NCBI GenBank assembly: GCA_022225965.2
Contig: JAKJXP020000060.1
Coordinates: 62,001-126,000 of the forward strand
Direction: 5' to 3'
From: Diatrype stigma
Lineage: Eukaryota > Ascomycota > Sordariomycetes > Xylariales > Diatrypaceae
Length of the DNA: 64,000 nucleotides
Shown here: one piece after another, positions 11,287 to 23,066 of the stretch
How positions within the stretch are numbered: position 1 is the stretch's first letter
Layout: every line of letters starts with the position of its first letter
The notes under the pieces: generated by a model
Told to the model about the DNA's origin: nothing
The model's input: the letters and a program-made list of their open reading frames with translations, nothing else
Databases searched by the model: none
Program-made: the position numbers and the translations under genes

Positions 11287-12624
11287 CCATATCTCAATTA
11301 CCATGTGTTAAGCGCTTATCCACCTCAGTTACCGACATGTAGGCTACATGAGGTACCTAAGTCGTATACTACCCCCAGGTATGTATGTATGTAGTAATAA
11401 GTGCAACAGGTACAAAAGTGCAATTACATGTGAGCTTCACGGGCTCTATGTATTTCTGCGTTGTGCCTACAAGTAAAGTTGATCGTCTACTTCGTATAAG
11501 TTATCGCAAGCTGAGGCATGTAAGGCCGACTATAGTTTTCCTTTCAATACCTACCTACCTACCTACTGGTAGCCAGACAAACCTCCAGGAGTTGATTTCT
11601 GTCGCATGTCGCACGGGCATTTACACATAGTTGGTATTGTACCCATACCCCTTCATTGGCATTGTGATTATGACCACAACCTGCCTACATAAACCCGCCT
11701 TATTGACACGACCTAAAGCAGCATCTTGAGCATAATCATAGTCACAAGAAGCAAAACCACCGAGAGATTCTCCACACCCTGGATAGGACAGAGCATGATT
11801 GTACTTCCAATGTAAGTCTCAAAACCACTCAGCAGCCTTTATACAGGATCGTAATCGGCCCAGAACTTCCAACTTCAGCATGCCGCCTGCATACCCCTAG
11901 CACGGACCTCAACCCTACGGGCTAATAGTTGAATGGTTGAACGTGCAAGTACCGGTCAACCCTAGCGGGCGGCAGTCTTTAACTATAGCCGTTTCCAATG
12001 CCTTTTCTTCCGTACCTCACCTCGTACCTCACCTCCCTCCATTGGCTGTGTTTTCCCGTTTGCCTGCTTTCATAGCTCTAGTTGCTGGAGTACGACTAAT
12101 GAAGATTTACGAAGTACGAATATTCTCGATATCATTATTATTATACTTGATGCTTAGCCTTAAGTCCCTTAACCCTTGACCCTCCGAGCAAACTCAATTC
12201 GGACCCCGCAGCCACGGTCTAGCCGCCTAAACCATTGGAGCCCGGACTGTCCGTTTCGTTTGCCTTCCCACTTAGGCTTGATGCTGTTACCTTTTTCTCA
12301 CGACCATAGACGTAATGTGAAATGATATACGACTTTTAGAGATAACTTGCAACAAAAGCGGATCGGTCCACGATTTGTTTGAAGTTGGTTTCCCTGGTAG
12401 CAGTTGTTTCATCTAGTCTCGATCCCTCTTATCTGTCCCTGCCGTTTGACCACCAGATCGACCCCCCTTGGCTTGATCCCCCTTGGGCCCCTTGGATACC
12501 CAATTAGTACGTCCGTTGCTTGCCTGGAATCACGAGCAAGAGCAAGAGCAAGAACAAAGTCTTTTGAGCGATCGCATGGTATGATCTGCTCCGAGAGTCT
12601 TCGGCATCTGCTACGATTTTTGCT

Positions 12625-15152
12625 ATGAGTGGGGATCGTCCAACTTCCAGGCAAGGCACTTCCCTGCCATCCCACTTGCTTGTCTCGGTTCTAACGTGGC
12701 ATCTCCAGCTTTGGTGATCCAAACCCCCATCCTCCCACGCCGAAAGAAACACCAACATCCACCGTCCTCCCGAGCCCCGTATTCGAGACGCCCAAGAACA
12801 ATCAAGGCTCGTTCGACGAGTCCGGGTCTGGCGGTTGGACCCCTCGGTTTGCCGAAGAGTTCTCCGTCTTCAACTCGACGCCCGGCAACCTCGCGGCTCC
12901 CCAGGGGCAATTCCTGGACTTTTCCACCTCGACAACTTACCTGACTTCTCTGGGACACAAGAGCCCTTCGTCCGCTGAGAATATCGCTGTACAGATAGCA
13001 TCCCATGTCAATCACCTTTCGCCGAACCCGAATCTTCCCTTACCGCCAGTTCACCCCTCTAGAAGGCTTCTGTCATCTCCAGGGCCCCCAGCCACAGAAG
13101 AAGAAGCCAATCAACCTGGTTCGCAGCAGACATCTATCAAGAAGGTCTGCCGGGCAACTGCGCAGGAAGACCTACCTCAAACCGCGACACCGCCACCGTC
13201 AGGCCGTGGTCGAGAACGCAGAATTGCCCCCAAGGTCCAGACGGATACAATGCAAGATGACCAAGTTTTTGGGCAGGAGTTTGTGGTTGATGCACAGCAG
13301 CAGCAGAATATGGCAGGTTTCGTAACGTCGCCAACCGATATGTTCGGATACCCCATGTCTGCACCAGCAACGGCACCTTTTGCCGACTCACGTTCCTTCT
13401 GGGATACCGACATGGGTGGGATGGATATTGATTTTACTGCTGCTGGCACTGATGTGTTCCAGACGTCTAACCACCGGCCTATGAATTCGTTAGACTGGGG
13501 AAAGCAAAACCAGATGTTCCAAGATACGGGAGCACTGCCGCAGCAGCATCAACCGAACCGGGCGCTACCTGCAAAAAAAGAGCGTGCATTAGCACCAAAA
13601 CCCCCAATGGCACATTTGGATACGGCTACGCCAGACATGGCCATGTTCAACGCTTCGTTTCCTACCCCGGTTGAAGATAGTTTCGTCATGATGAACCAGG
13701 GCAATGGTGTGGATCCCGGGCTTCTCTTCACTAGGCCCCCTTCTTCGAGCATGGACGCAGCTATGTTTGATCCTATGGCGCAGGCAGCCCCAATGCCGTC
13801 CTTCTCACAGCCCGAACTGGTCAGATCACCGGTAAAAAAGACGATGAAGGGAGAGCTCCGCCGTTCCGCTAGTACCAAAGATACGGTAGCCAGTAGGAAG
13901 ATAGACCGCTCTTCTGCGAGTTCACCGGTCAAAGGGCTAGGCCGTCCGGGCCTATCTCGTAGTGCTAGCGAAACCCGAGGCCGGAAACCTCTTGCGAGAG
14001 CTTCACTGCCCACTTTAGCCCCGGCCATCAAACCGACGCCCCAGCAGAATGCTCCCAGGTCGCTTTCTCAGGCTGCGAGACCAAGCGCAAGTGGCAGGAC
14101 GTCACCGTTGAAAAACCCACATAGTCGGCTATCTAGTCTGGGCTCGATCCCGGAAGCTACCACACCCCGGGTGCGGACTTCGGTCAAATTTACTATCGAC
14201 TCGCGGGGCCGAGCCCGGGCGGAGACGACGACGGTAATTGAAGATGGCGACGAAGGGAATTCCGCGCCTACTGTGATTCGAAGTCGGAAAGAGGGGCGCA
14301 GTCGTAGTAGAAGCAAGCAGAGATATTCTTCAGAAGATGACGAGTCGTCGACAGATGACGAACCGATCATCATTCCCAGCCGAAACTCGTCCTTCGCGCT
14401 GCCGGAGGCGCGGAACAACCCATCCTTTGTACAGCAGTCCTTTTCGTCACAGCACAGCATCAGCGAGCAGCAGCAGCAGGGGGCTAGTAGTCTAGGGATC
14501 TATTACAGCAACAACAACGACCAACACCACCAACAACAAAATACTGACCATCACAACGATGGCGAGAGCGATGCGGAAACTGTTATGAACTGGCCCGAGT
14601 CCGGCCGGGGCGATGCGGCCAGCGAGTTGCGCAAGGTCGTCGAAAACCGCCAAAAGAAGATATCCCTGAATACGAGCCAGCGCTTCTTGTCAGGACCACC
14701 CTACAGTAGCTCTAATACCATTTCTCCCACCACGTTGGACGGCGGCAGCCTGCCTACCCCGTCAACCGACCGCGGAAGTCAGATCCGATGTATTTGCAAG
14801 TCCACCAATAGCCGCGTCAAAGGGAATGGCTATCTGGTGCAATGGTATGGCAGTCTCCTCTCTTCCCCCATCCTTCGTTTTCCCACCACGCCGCCGTGGT
14901 CATCATCATGGCCGATGGTTTCATTTCACCTCTTCTGCTCTTCTATTCCTTCAAATTCGTGACTAAACTAAAACCTCTGACCACAGCGAATCCTGCGAAA
15001 TGCTACTTCACGGCAAATGCATCGGCATCACGCGCAAGACACTCCCCCGGACCTACACCTGCACGTTCTGCAGAGCGGCAGGTGGTTCTTCGAGTACGAT
15101 GGCGCCGGTAGCGTCCCCGTTAGCTCACAAGTCTTTTCGGTCGTTTAGGTGA
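12625..15152 (+). CDS. PHD-finger protein (GC-AG first intron)
   Basis: Proposed exons are 12625-12650, 12709-14844 and 14987-15152, giving 775 residues. The C-terminus carries a C4HC3 PHD finger at about 703-749. It starts CICKS, continues CESCEMLLHGKC across the last splice junction and ends CTFC; such fingers usually bind histone H3 tails. The rest is long, disordered and rich in Ser, Pro and Gln, with an acidic/serine patch (SEDDESSTDDE) and basic RSRSRS runs, which fits a nuclear chromatin or transcription factor. The frame is open from 12695, so the ATG at 13250 is internal. The only upstream solution I found is a 26-nt first exon (MSGDRPTS) with a GC donor (AG/GCAAGG), branch CTAAC and acceptor TCCAG. 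The last intron (142 nt) is ordinary GT-AG. The finger is certain from sequence. The 5-prime exon is an inference. Confidence 0.8.
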
Positions 15153-16018
15153 CGAGGCGATGATGGCGAATGGCGGGGGCTGGGCAGTGGCTGTGGATGA
15201 AACGACGCTCCAACAACACACCGCGCGGGAAACGAAACGAAACATGGTGGCTCCCTAGCCTGACTGAATATGGACAACGAACTAACCGAACTAAATGAGA
15301 TGGGCTCGGGATACTTGCGCATATGACGATTGATACCCTGACTTACTTTGATGCTGGCCGGGTGATGATGCTTGATACATAACATACCAAATGAGAAATG
15401 CTATTAGATGTGAGAAAGAAGGGCCACGACGTCGGTTGCCCCTTGGCTTGGCGGCTTGAGTTGCATTGCCTGCTTTACGTACTTACCTATTGTTTTGCCC
15501 TTGTTTGCATTGTGGTGATTGTGTAAGTAGCTATCATGAAGGATGGGCCATCTAGCAGCTATTTCACTATGTACCTATAGGAATAAACTTGTCCTTTTGC
15601 GAACCATCGGGAGGTCGTTGGAAAGTGCTACCTTGCAGTTTCAAGTGACCTGACTGACCCGTAACTAGAAAGTCTGAGGATCAAGCACAGCCAGCCCCTG
15701 AGCTGCTTGCAGTAAGTAGGTACCTACCTTAGTAACCCCCTTTTCTGCCTCTGTATGTATGTATAGTAGGCTATGTAGGGGTTAAGTACGGCGCCAAAAA
15801 TGAGGTCGGTCTCCGATGTCGGATAGTGGGGTAGCTCCCTAAGTACCGAGCTTTCCAGTTACCGCGGGGCACCATCGTGGTAACTAAGTAACCTAAGTAT
15901 CCGAGAAATCCTTCGGCGGTATACACAACTTCCTGAAAACCCGTATATTTGCAGCTACGTTACCCGATTAACCTCTCCTTCCCTCATTGTATTTCATTTA
16001 CTTGTTCCTGTTCCGAAA
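15153..16018. other. Intergenic, PHD-finger 3-prime end to leucine gene promoter
   Basis: No gene was recognised. TACCTA/TAGGTA motifs cluster around 15718-15780. The final 60 bp are pyrimidine-rich and lead into the start codon of the dehydrogenase. No clear Leu3-type CCGGNNCCGG site was found. Confidence 0.5.
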
Positions 16019-17585
16019 ATGGCGTCCCATAATATCGTCGTCTTTGCTGGTGACCATTGCGGTCCCGAGGTAAGTTCCCATTTGCTCCGCTCCATCTGCA
16101 TCCAGGGAGAAAGGGCAGGCTAGCTTGCTTCGCATGCGTTCTTTGACGGTAGATAGAGGTAGAGTAGTAGAGTATGGGGAAGCTGTGCTAACCAATGTGA
16201 ATTGCAGGTCGTGGCTGAGGCTATCAAGGTATTCACTACCATAATCGATCTCGTGGCGGGGACTCCCTCGATCGGCCGGTTCTAATAACGATTCGTACAG
16301 GTTCTCAACGCAATTGAGACCCATAGCCCCTCGGCCGGAAAGTTCAACCTCCAGGAACATCTTCTCGGTGGTGTATGTCTTCTGAAATCCCAGTGGCACT
16401 CCATTGCCTCCTCCGCCGCCCTTTCCCTTGCCCTTGCCCTTGCCCTTGTCCCTGCTCCCACTCACTCTCCGTCTCAAAAAGAACCCTGGACTGGACTAGG
16501 CTAACACACAGCCCTCTCCTCCCCCATCTGGCGACCCGAACCCTACAGTGCTCTATCAACGCGCACGGCGAACCCCTAACCGACGCGGCCCTCGCGGCGG
16601 CCCAGTCCGCCGACGCGGTCCTCCTGGGCGCCATCGGCGGGCCCGAGTGGGGCACGGGCGCGGTGCGGCCCGAGCAGGGGCTCCTCAAGCTGCGCAAGGA
16701 GATGCAGACGTACGGCAACCTGCGGCCGACGTTCTTCCCGTCGGAGGCGCTGGTGGAGTACTCGCCGCTCAAGGCCGACGTGTGCCGCGGGACCGACTTC
16801 ACCATCGTGCGGGAGCTGACGGGCGGGATCTACTTCGGGGAGCGGACCGAGGACGACGGCGCGGCCGGCTTCGCGCTCGACACGGAGCCGTACTCGCGCG
16901 CGGAGATCGAGCGCGTCGCCCGCCTGGCCGCCCACCTGGCGCTGGCCCGCGACCCGCCCGCGCCCGTCATCAGCCTCGACAAGGCCAACGTGCTGGCCAC
17001 GAGCCGGCTGTGGCGCAAGGTCGTCGCCGACGTGTTCCAGACGGAGTTCCCGCAGCTGAAGCTGAGCCACCAGCTGATCGACAGCGCCGCCCTCATCATG
17101 GTCAAGAACCCGTCCGCCCTCAACGGCGTCCTCGTCACGAGCAACCTGTTCGGCGACATCATCAGCGACGAGGCCAGCGCCATCCCCGGAAGCATCGGCC
17201 TGAGCCCGTCGGCCAGCCTGAGCGGCATCCCGGACGGGAAGAGCCGGTGCAACGGCATCTACGAGCCGATCCACGGTGAGCTTATGCCCCCCCTCCCCCT
17301 TTCCTGTAGTTTTCTACATTGTGCTGACTGGGGCGTGCGTGTGTCCAAGGTTCCGCACCGGACATCTCCGGAAAGGGCATTGTGAACCCCCTCGGCACGA
17401 TCCTGTCCGTCGCCATGATGTGCCGGTACTCGCTGCAGCTGCCCAAGGAGGCCGACGCCGTCGAGCTCGCCGTGAAGAACGTCATCGACGCTGGCCTCCG
17501 GACGAAGGACCTCGGCGGCTCCGCGGGCACGAAGGAGGTCGGCGATGCCGTCGTGGCAGAGCTGATTAAGGTGCTCAAGGGTTGA
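16019..17585 (+). CDS. LEU2: 3-isopropylmalate dehydrogenase
   Basis: This enzyme oxidatively decarboxylates 3-isopropylmalate to 2-oxoisocaproate with NAD in leucine synthesis. Five exons (16019-16069, 16208-16228, 16301-16372, 16549-17275, 17350-17585) give 368 residues, the usual fungal length. Visible family features are the N-terminal GDHCGPEV loop, LLGGCSI, the glycine-rich [11 protein letters not shown], the substrate-binding region [22 protein letters not shown], the SLDKANVL segment, and the metal-binding [13 protein letters not shown]. The adenine-binding region follows as [14 protein letters not shown]. Exon 2 is only 21 nt. Intron 3 holds a CCCTTG hexamer repeat (about 16425-16450). 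The central exon is very GC-rich. No mitochondrial presequence is seen, so the enzyme is expected in the cytosol. Confidence 0.96.
16425..16450. repeat. CCCTTG hexamer repeat inside intron 3
   Basis: About four copies of a CCCTTG unit lie in the 176-nt third intron of the isopropylmalate dehydrogenase gene. Confidence 0.75.
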
Positions 17586-18475
17586 TCGGCCCTTTGGGTC
17601 TTGGGCTTGGGTCTGGCTTGGTCGATGTTTCGCTGGGGCAGACCAGATTATATAAATGGAAAAATAAATAAAAAATTACTTATGACGAATAAAAAAGGAC
17701 GGAACCATGGAACGAAGGAACGGCTAACTATTCGACATTGTGAGTGAATCAGGTGGCACCATGTGGAACAAGTAGGCTGCACCTTTGCGGTGAACAAAGA
17801 TTATTCACCACGCAGATATTTCCCTCGTGGTCTATACTGAACGGTTGATCTCTTTGCAGACATGTGCACTCTTGGCACTGATGTACATGAACCTCGGGGA
17901 TAAGGTTGCGGCTAATGTAGGTGGGATCGAGAGATGGAAATACTCTTATAATTCAGCTCCTCGCATAGCTAAACTCTTGAAAATGTATTGTTCGTCGCCT
18001 GTCCTGCTCTCGAACCGATATCATTATATCAGCAAACTGCCCCCAGATGCCAACTCTTGGTATTTCACAAAGCCAACCAGCACATACCCTCAAGATACCA
18101 TGTTCTTGAAAGTAGACAGACAGAAAGATGACCGTGAAATGTGGATTGATTTCGCCAGTCGTTCGGTGAATAATATCAATGTATGAACTCCCTGAACGCC
18201 AGACTATGCATATAATACGGCGGTGAAATCGTCGCCAGGAACCGGCCGCCGTAGCTAGATAGATAGATCCCTACCTAGGCAGGCAGGTATCAACCAGAAC
18301 CCCCCTCGCCAACGCCATGCCGCCCGGCCTCCCGTATTGCGCGCCCAAAAATATGAGTAAATCATTCCAGAATCACCCCAAGCCCGAGGATAGCATCGAC
18401 GAACAACAGCTTCCTCCCACGCCCTTCTGCTCCCCTTTTTTGATCCCCCTTTGCTTTGTCCCCCCTCCGCTCTCC
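17586..18475. other. Intergenic between convergent genes
   Basis: This separates the dehydrogenase stop from the end of the convergent MED10 gene. An A/T-rich stretch with AATAAA-like words at about 17660-17695 is a likely polyadenylation area. An open frame from about 17827 to 18186 (about 100 residues from its first ATG) has no recognisable domain, and I do not call it a gene. Confidence 0.45.
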
Positions 18476-19199
18476 TCAAGGCCCCGTGGCCATCCCACCA
18501 CCGCCGCCGCCGCCACTGCCCTCCCCACTGCCGGCAGGAGCGGGCGTGGTAGCGGCGACGACGCGGGCGGCGTCGTCGCGCAGCTCGGGCATGGCCTTCT
18601 CCATCTCGGCGGCGAGCACGTCGCGGAAGGAGGCGAAGGCGGCCTGCTTGCCGCGCACGAGCTGGTTGCCGCGGCGCACGAGCTCGACGAACTCGCGCGT
18701 GTAGATGTCCGGGTTGCGGCCGCCCTCGACGTACTGGATCAGCTCGGGCGGCACGGGGGGCAGGCTCGCCTCCGCGCTCGGCGTCGTCGCCGTCCGGTGC
18801 ACCGCCTGCAGGCTGCGCTCCAGCGCGCGGATCTCGTTCGCGAGCACGTCGCGCGAGGAGGTGGCGGGCGCGGCGGAGGCCGGGGAGCGGGTCGACGCGG
18901 ATGCGGATGCGGATGCTGTGTAGGGCGAGGCGGAGACGGCGGGGGCCGGGGAGGATATGGAGGAGGGGTGGAGCGGGGTGGAGATCGAGGATGCGGTCGT
19001 GTTGTCGTAGGTCGATACTTGGACGAGGATCTGGTAGAGCGATTGGATGGTGTCTTTGAGCTGCTCTGTTGGAAAGAGAGTGGTCAGTGATGAAGACAAC
19101 GGAGGGGATGGATGGCAGCGACCGAGAGACGGATACCTGGATAGGTGGGGGAAACTTACGCTCGAGAGTATCGTGGTCGTAACGCAATACGGGCGCCAT
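18476..19199 (-). CDS. MED10: Mediator complex subunit 10 (Nut2)
   Basis: This is a middle-module subunit of Mediator, which bridges activators and RNA polymerase II. Exon 1 is 19160-19199 (40 nt) and exon 2 is 18476-19065; a 94-nt GT-AG intron joins LE to QQLKDTIQSLYQILVQVS. The product has 209 residues. The N-terminal helix with LKDTIQSLYQI and the later PPELIQYVEGGRNPDIYTRE match the conserved Med10 segments, the second being the family signature. Between them lies a low-complexity Ser/Ala/Pro insert, common in fungal Med10. The C-terminus ends in a poly-Gly tail. The start is the ATG at 19199, which opens a typical MAPV...YDHDTLE N-terminus. It converges on the dehydrogenase gene. Confidence 0.92.
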
Positions 19200-20584
19200 G
19201 GTGAGTGAGGCCGTTGTGGTGGATGTTGTTGTTGTTCTTGTTGTTGCAGTCGACGGAGTGCGTAACTGGCGGGTGAAAGACCGCTAAGTCAACCACAGCA
19301 TGAATGTAGGTATGTACATACGTGTATGTCACCAAACCAAACGACTACCTACAGTACATACATGTAGTGTACCTGGCTGCCTGGGTATCAAGATCACTTC
19401 GTACAATACAAGATCAGTTGAAGGCTAAGCTTTAGTCTAAGCTTACCTGGAGCGGCTACGGCCAATGAGCAGCTGCCAATTTACCCCGGACTTTATTTTT
19501 AGAGCCCAGGTAGCTGGGTTCCGTTTGGCCTCGATTGCTGCATGTGAATTCCAAGTTGAATAGGTAGATCAACGAAACCCCGCAAGACTGAGAGTTGAGA
19601 TGACGTGATTCTCAGACTTTCCAACACCATCAATGACGGACCAAGTCACGAAGCGCTACTAAATACCTAATAGGCTAGAGAGCACTAATTGTACTACTAA
19701 GATGGTCTTTTTCTTAATTATCGTTGCAATCATATGTTTTCTTTCGGCCTGTTATGCAAAACACCAGGACTTGGCCTCGGACTCGGACTCGGGGGACTAC
19801 GATGCCCTCCCGACAATTGAGTCTGCAGGTTGAGATTCCGATAGCGAGCCATCGCCAATCTAGCGGACGGCCCAAAGGACAGGATCTGATAACGGTGCTT
19901 TCAGGCTGATCGTCGTGGAATCTTCATCCACATTGAGAACATTCAATCTCGGCATGTCATGCGGCAGCAGCAATGGTGGGCTTGGCTTGCACATGGCTAA
20001 ACGCCACGACACTACATGGACTATCGAGATGGAGAACCCAAATCCAATTCCCTTGGTGGAATTCGGAGTATCTCGCAATATCCTCAAATCCGAATTTGTT
20101 TCTCGGAATACGCAGGGAAAGCCAATAAATACCAAAACGGCATCAACGCACGTGGGCATTCGAGCTGATGCGATTTGCACCAATGAGAAGCCTGCCTACA
20201 CCAACGTGCACGAACGCCCCCCGTTTAGACCTGCCCCCTTTGTGCCTTGCGTGCCTGCTTATCACGACAACCTCCGCTCAGCTTCACCTTAGCACGTCGA
20301 GGCCTCGTTGAGCTACGAATAGAATCAGCAGAACTGCTCCTGGCTGGGCGAACGTGCGTACTGGGATTTTGTTAGTTCGGTCACCCATGCGAGCGTGGCG
20401 GGCCCGGGAACAGCTGGGAATGGCATTGGCAATTAGTTTCTGGTTGGGATGGTGGAGTATTTGTCTCTCACCCTTCGTTTGAACGGGCATATTTATAAAG
20501 AATGGACGTCCTGGAGATTTCGTTCCGGCCTTGCCCTTGGTCATCATGCTTGGTATCCGCCGTATTTGAAAAGCTGTTTTGGAC
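19200..20584. other. Intergenic, no supported gene
   Basis: It probably holds the MED10 promoter on the left and the promoter of the secreted protein on the right. The open frame at 19915-20292 has no recognisable domain. GTT/CAA-type low complexity occurs at about 19220-19250. Confidence 0.45.
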
Positions 20585-22396
20585 ATGATTGTTGCAACTG
20601 CTTTCCTAATAGCAGCACTCGCAGCGCAAGCTACTGCTCACGTGCTGCTGCCGCGAAACACGTCGGCTGTTGTAAACACTACGACATGCAACGGGAAAGA
20701 ATATGTGTATGAGGAATTGGCTGGTTATGGCTATGTCGTAACCGATGCGATCGACAAGTTCGGAGATACCCTGGGTGGCCTAGGAAGCGCTATTCATATA
20801 GACCGATCGTCTTGGAAGAAGGCATGTAATGGGACTTATACTGGCGTGCTTTCGTCTTTGCCTGACCGTGGTTGGTGAGCACTTTTAGTTTCTTGTATTG
20901 CGACGCTCGTGAACGGCTTGACTTGGAAGATAGGGGCCGTCCCTCGAGGAGAGATTGCTGATGAGGAAGCAGGAACACGGAAGGGACTCTGAACTTTCAG
21001 CCTAGAGTTCACAAGTTCAAAATTTCATTCACTCCAGCTCCCGGTGCAACGGCCGAGGACCCGGCAGGTCCTAACTTGGTTCTGAACTACCAAGACACGA
21101 TCAGGTTTTCTGGCCCCGACGGGCAAGCTTGTACTGGACTTGACGCGGATGCTACGGGGTTCTTATCGTATCCGGGCTTTCCCGATCTACCCGTTGCAAC
21201 GTTCACTGGCGATGGCTTTGGCGGCGATGGCCCCGGCGGCAAGCGGATTCCTGTTGATAGCGAGGGGCTGTATGTGAACAAAGATGGCACATTCTGGGTC
21301 TCCGAGGAATACGGACCCTACGTCTGTGAGTGGACCACATTCGTTTGCAAGATGAACGTGTGCTAATGATGCATATAGACCTATTCGATTCAGAGGGTAA
21401 AATGCTAACGGCGATCCGGCCCCCTGACGCCATCATCCCGATGCGCAATGGAACCGAGTCTTTCTCTGCCGATAGCCCGCCACGCTATATCGATGATGGG
21501 GATGGTCCGGGCCCTATACCTGCGGATCCCGATAGTGGTCGTGACAACAACAGCGGTTTCGAAGGCATGCATGTTTCTGATGATGGACGAACCCTGTGGG
21601 TTATGCTGCAATCGGCCGCTGTGCAAGAAGGCGTAAGTCTTATTTCTCTCACAACTTTCTCTTATCTACCTACGTAATCAGGCCATCGAGAAGCTCATGT
21701 GCCACGCCACCAAACCAGGGTCTCAAGGGCAAGTATCGGAAGTACACGCGGCTCCTGAAGTACGACATCTCGGCCCCGCTCTCACCCGCATACGCGGCCG
21801 AGTACGTCGTCCCGCTACCCTTGTACCCGGATCCGGACGAGGACCCCGACGACAACCTCCGGGTGGCCAAGCAGTCCGAGATCCACTCGCTGCCCAACGG
21901 GCAGTTCCTCGTGCTAGCGCGCGACAGCGGCGGCGGCCACGGCCAGGCGCGATCGCAGTCGGTGTACCGCCACATCGACGTCTTCGACGTCTCCGCGGCG
22001 ACGGACGCCTCAGCCGCCTCCGCCGTCGACCACGACTGCGCGACGTGCGCCATCGCCACGACGAAAGCCAAGCTCGACGCCGACGTCGCCCCGGCCCGGT
22101 ACTGCGCCTGGCTCGACTTCAACGTCGACGCGCAGCTCGCGCGCTTCGGCCTCCACAACGGCGGCGCCCAGGACGCGAGCCTGCTCAACGAGAAGTGGGA
22201 GTCGATCGCGCTCGCGCCCGTGGATCCCACTGGCGACGGGGAGGAGGGGGAGGAGTTCTTCCTGTTCAGCCTCAGCGATAACGACTTCATCACGCAGAAC
22301 GGGTTCATGGACGGCGGGAAGCTTCCCTATGCCGACTCGAGCGGCTATAACCTCGATAGCCAGGCTTTGGTGTTCAAGGTCAAGATCCCGAAGTAG
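20585..22396 (+). CDS. Secreted esterase-like protein of the phytase-like family
   Basis: Four exons (20585-20874, 20973-21325, 21379-21632, 21719-22396) give 524 residues. The first about 19 residues (MIVATAFLIAALAAQATAH) form a clear signal peptide, and several N-x-S/T sites follow, so the protein is probably secreted. The body matches the esterase-like activity of phytase family (Pfam Phytase-like). Recognisable parts are ELAGYGYV near the start, DSEGLYVNKDGTFWVSEEYGPYVY in the middle, NNSGFEGMHVSDDGRTLW, and NEKWESIAL with FLFSLSDNDF near the end. Such proteins are predicted beta-propellers, and their substrate is usually unknown. Each splice site keeps the frame. At the second acceptor I chose the AG at 20972, which restores NTEGTLNFQP. 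No catalytic residue can be assigned. Confidence 0.88.
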
Positions 22397-23066
22397 TGGT
22401 AATTCTCCAGTGTGACTAAGTCATTTGGAAGGGTTGGGGAGGTTTTTGTCTGCATGGTGATTATGGTTTTGTATATAGTCGTTGGGGGTATCCTATTTTC
22501 AGTGTGGCGCACCTCTCGTCGTATCTGTGACACGTAGGACAGAGTTGATGTATATTTGTATAGCGCTAAAGTGAGTTAGTGTAGGAATTGAATGGCGGAG
22601 CAGTTTGAAGTATCTGATGAGAAGTGCTACGGAAGTCATAATATGTCAGGGGATACAGAAGGCATCAATCCGCTTGATCACATAGCTGTCCACCATATCT
22701 TGATTTCTCCCTACCCCTATTTTTCTACCTTATATAGGCAGCCACGAGCACAACCATGATATCCACATGGTGAATTCTTGTTGTGGGCTGGAAGCATTGC
22801 GGGCGTTATAGTCTAATACATATTTTCTAATGAAATTACCGAGGGAGATATACCTTTTTGGGTCCTCAGCAAAACTGATCATATAATACCTAGACAACTT
22901 GATGATACGTGTATGATCCTAATGGGTCTATGCTATTGTCATGATAACTGGACAAGTGACAGTAAAGATTGGAATGCATCCGGGACTAACACCAGCCAAC
23001 CCAATTTTGAGAACTTCGCTACCCCTGTTAACCCCTGGGAGTATGCCAGCAGAGATGCTGACTATA
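22397..23066. other. Intergenic between convergent genes
   Basis: AT-rich spacer between the secreted protein and the F-box gene. A short open frame at 22913-23116 has no recognisable content. Confidence 0.5.

Larger units (their letters stand above)
8405..12624. other. Long intergenic region, no supported gene
   Basis: Over 4.2 kb the open frames are short, unrelated to known domains and often start at non-ATG codons. The region contains many TAGGTA/TACCTA motifs (for example near 10391-10420 and 11550-11566), a G16 run and a short 9-bp repeat. The last 200-300 bp are probably promoter and leader of the PHD-finger gene. Confidence 0.5.

Noticed and set aside
16548..17279. Long frames on both strands across the dehydrogenase gene
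   Set aside because: They are shadows of the GC-rich third codon positions of the real exon and have arginine-rich nonsense composition.
17827..18186. Open frame of about 120 codons after the dehydrogenase
   Set aside because: It begins at a non-ATG codon, has no domain and lies in an AT-rich spacer between convergent genes.
19915..20292. 125-codon open frame upstream of the secreted protein
   Set aside because: There is no recognisable domain and it starts at a non-ATG codon in a probable promoter region.
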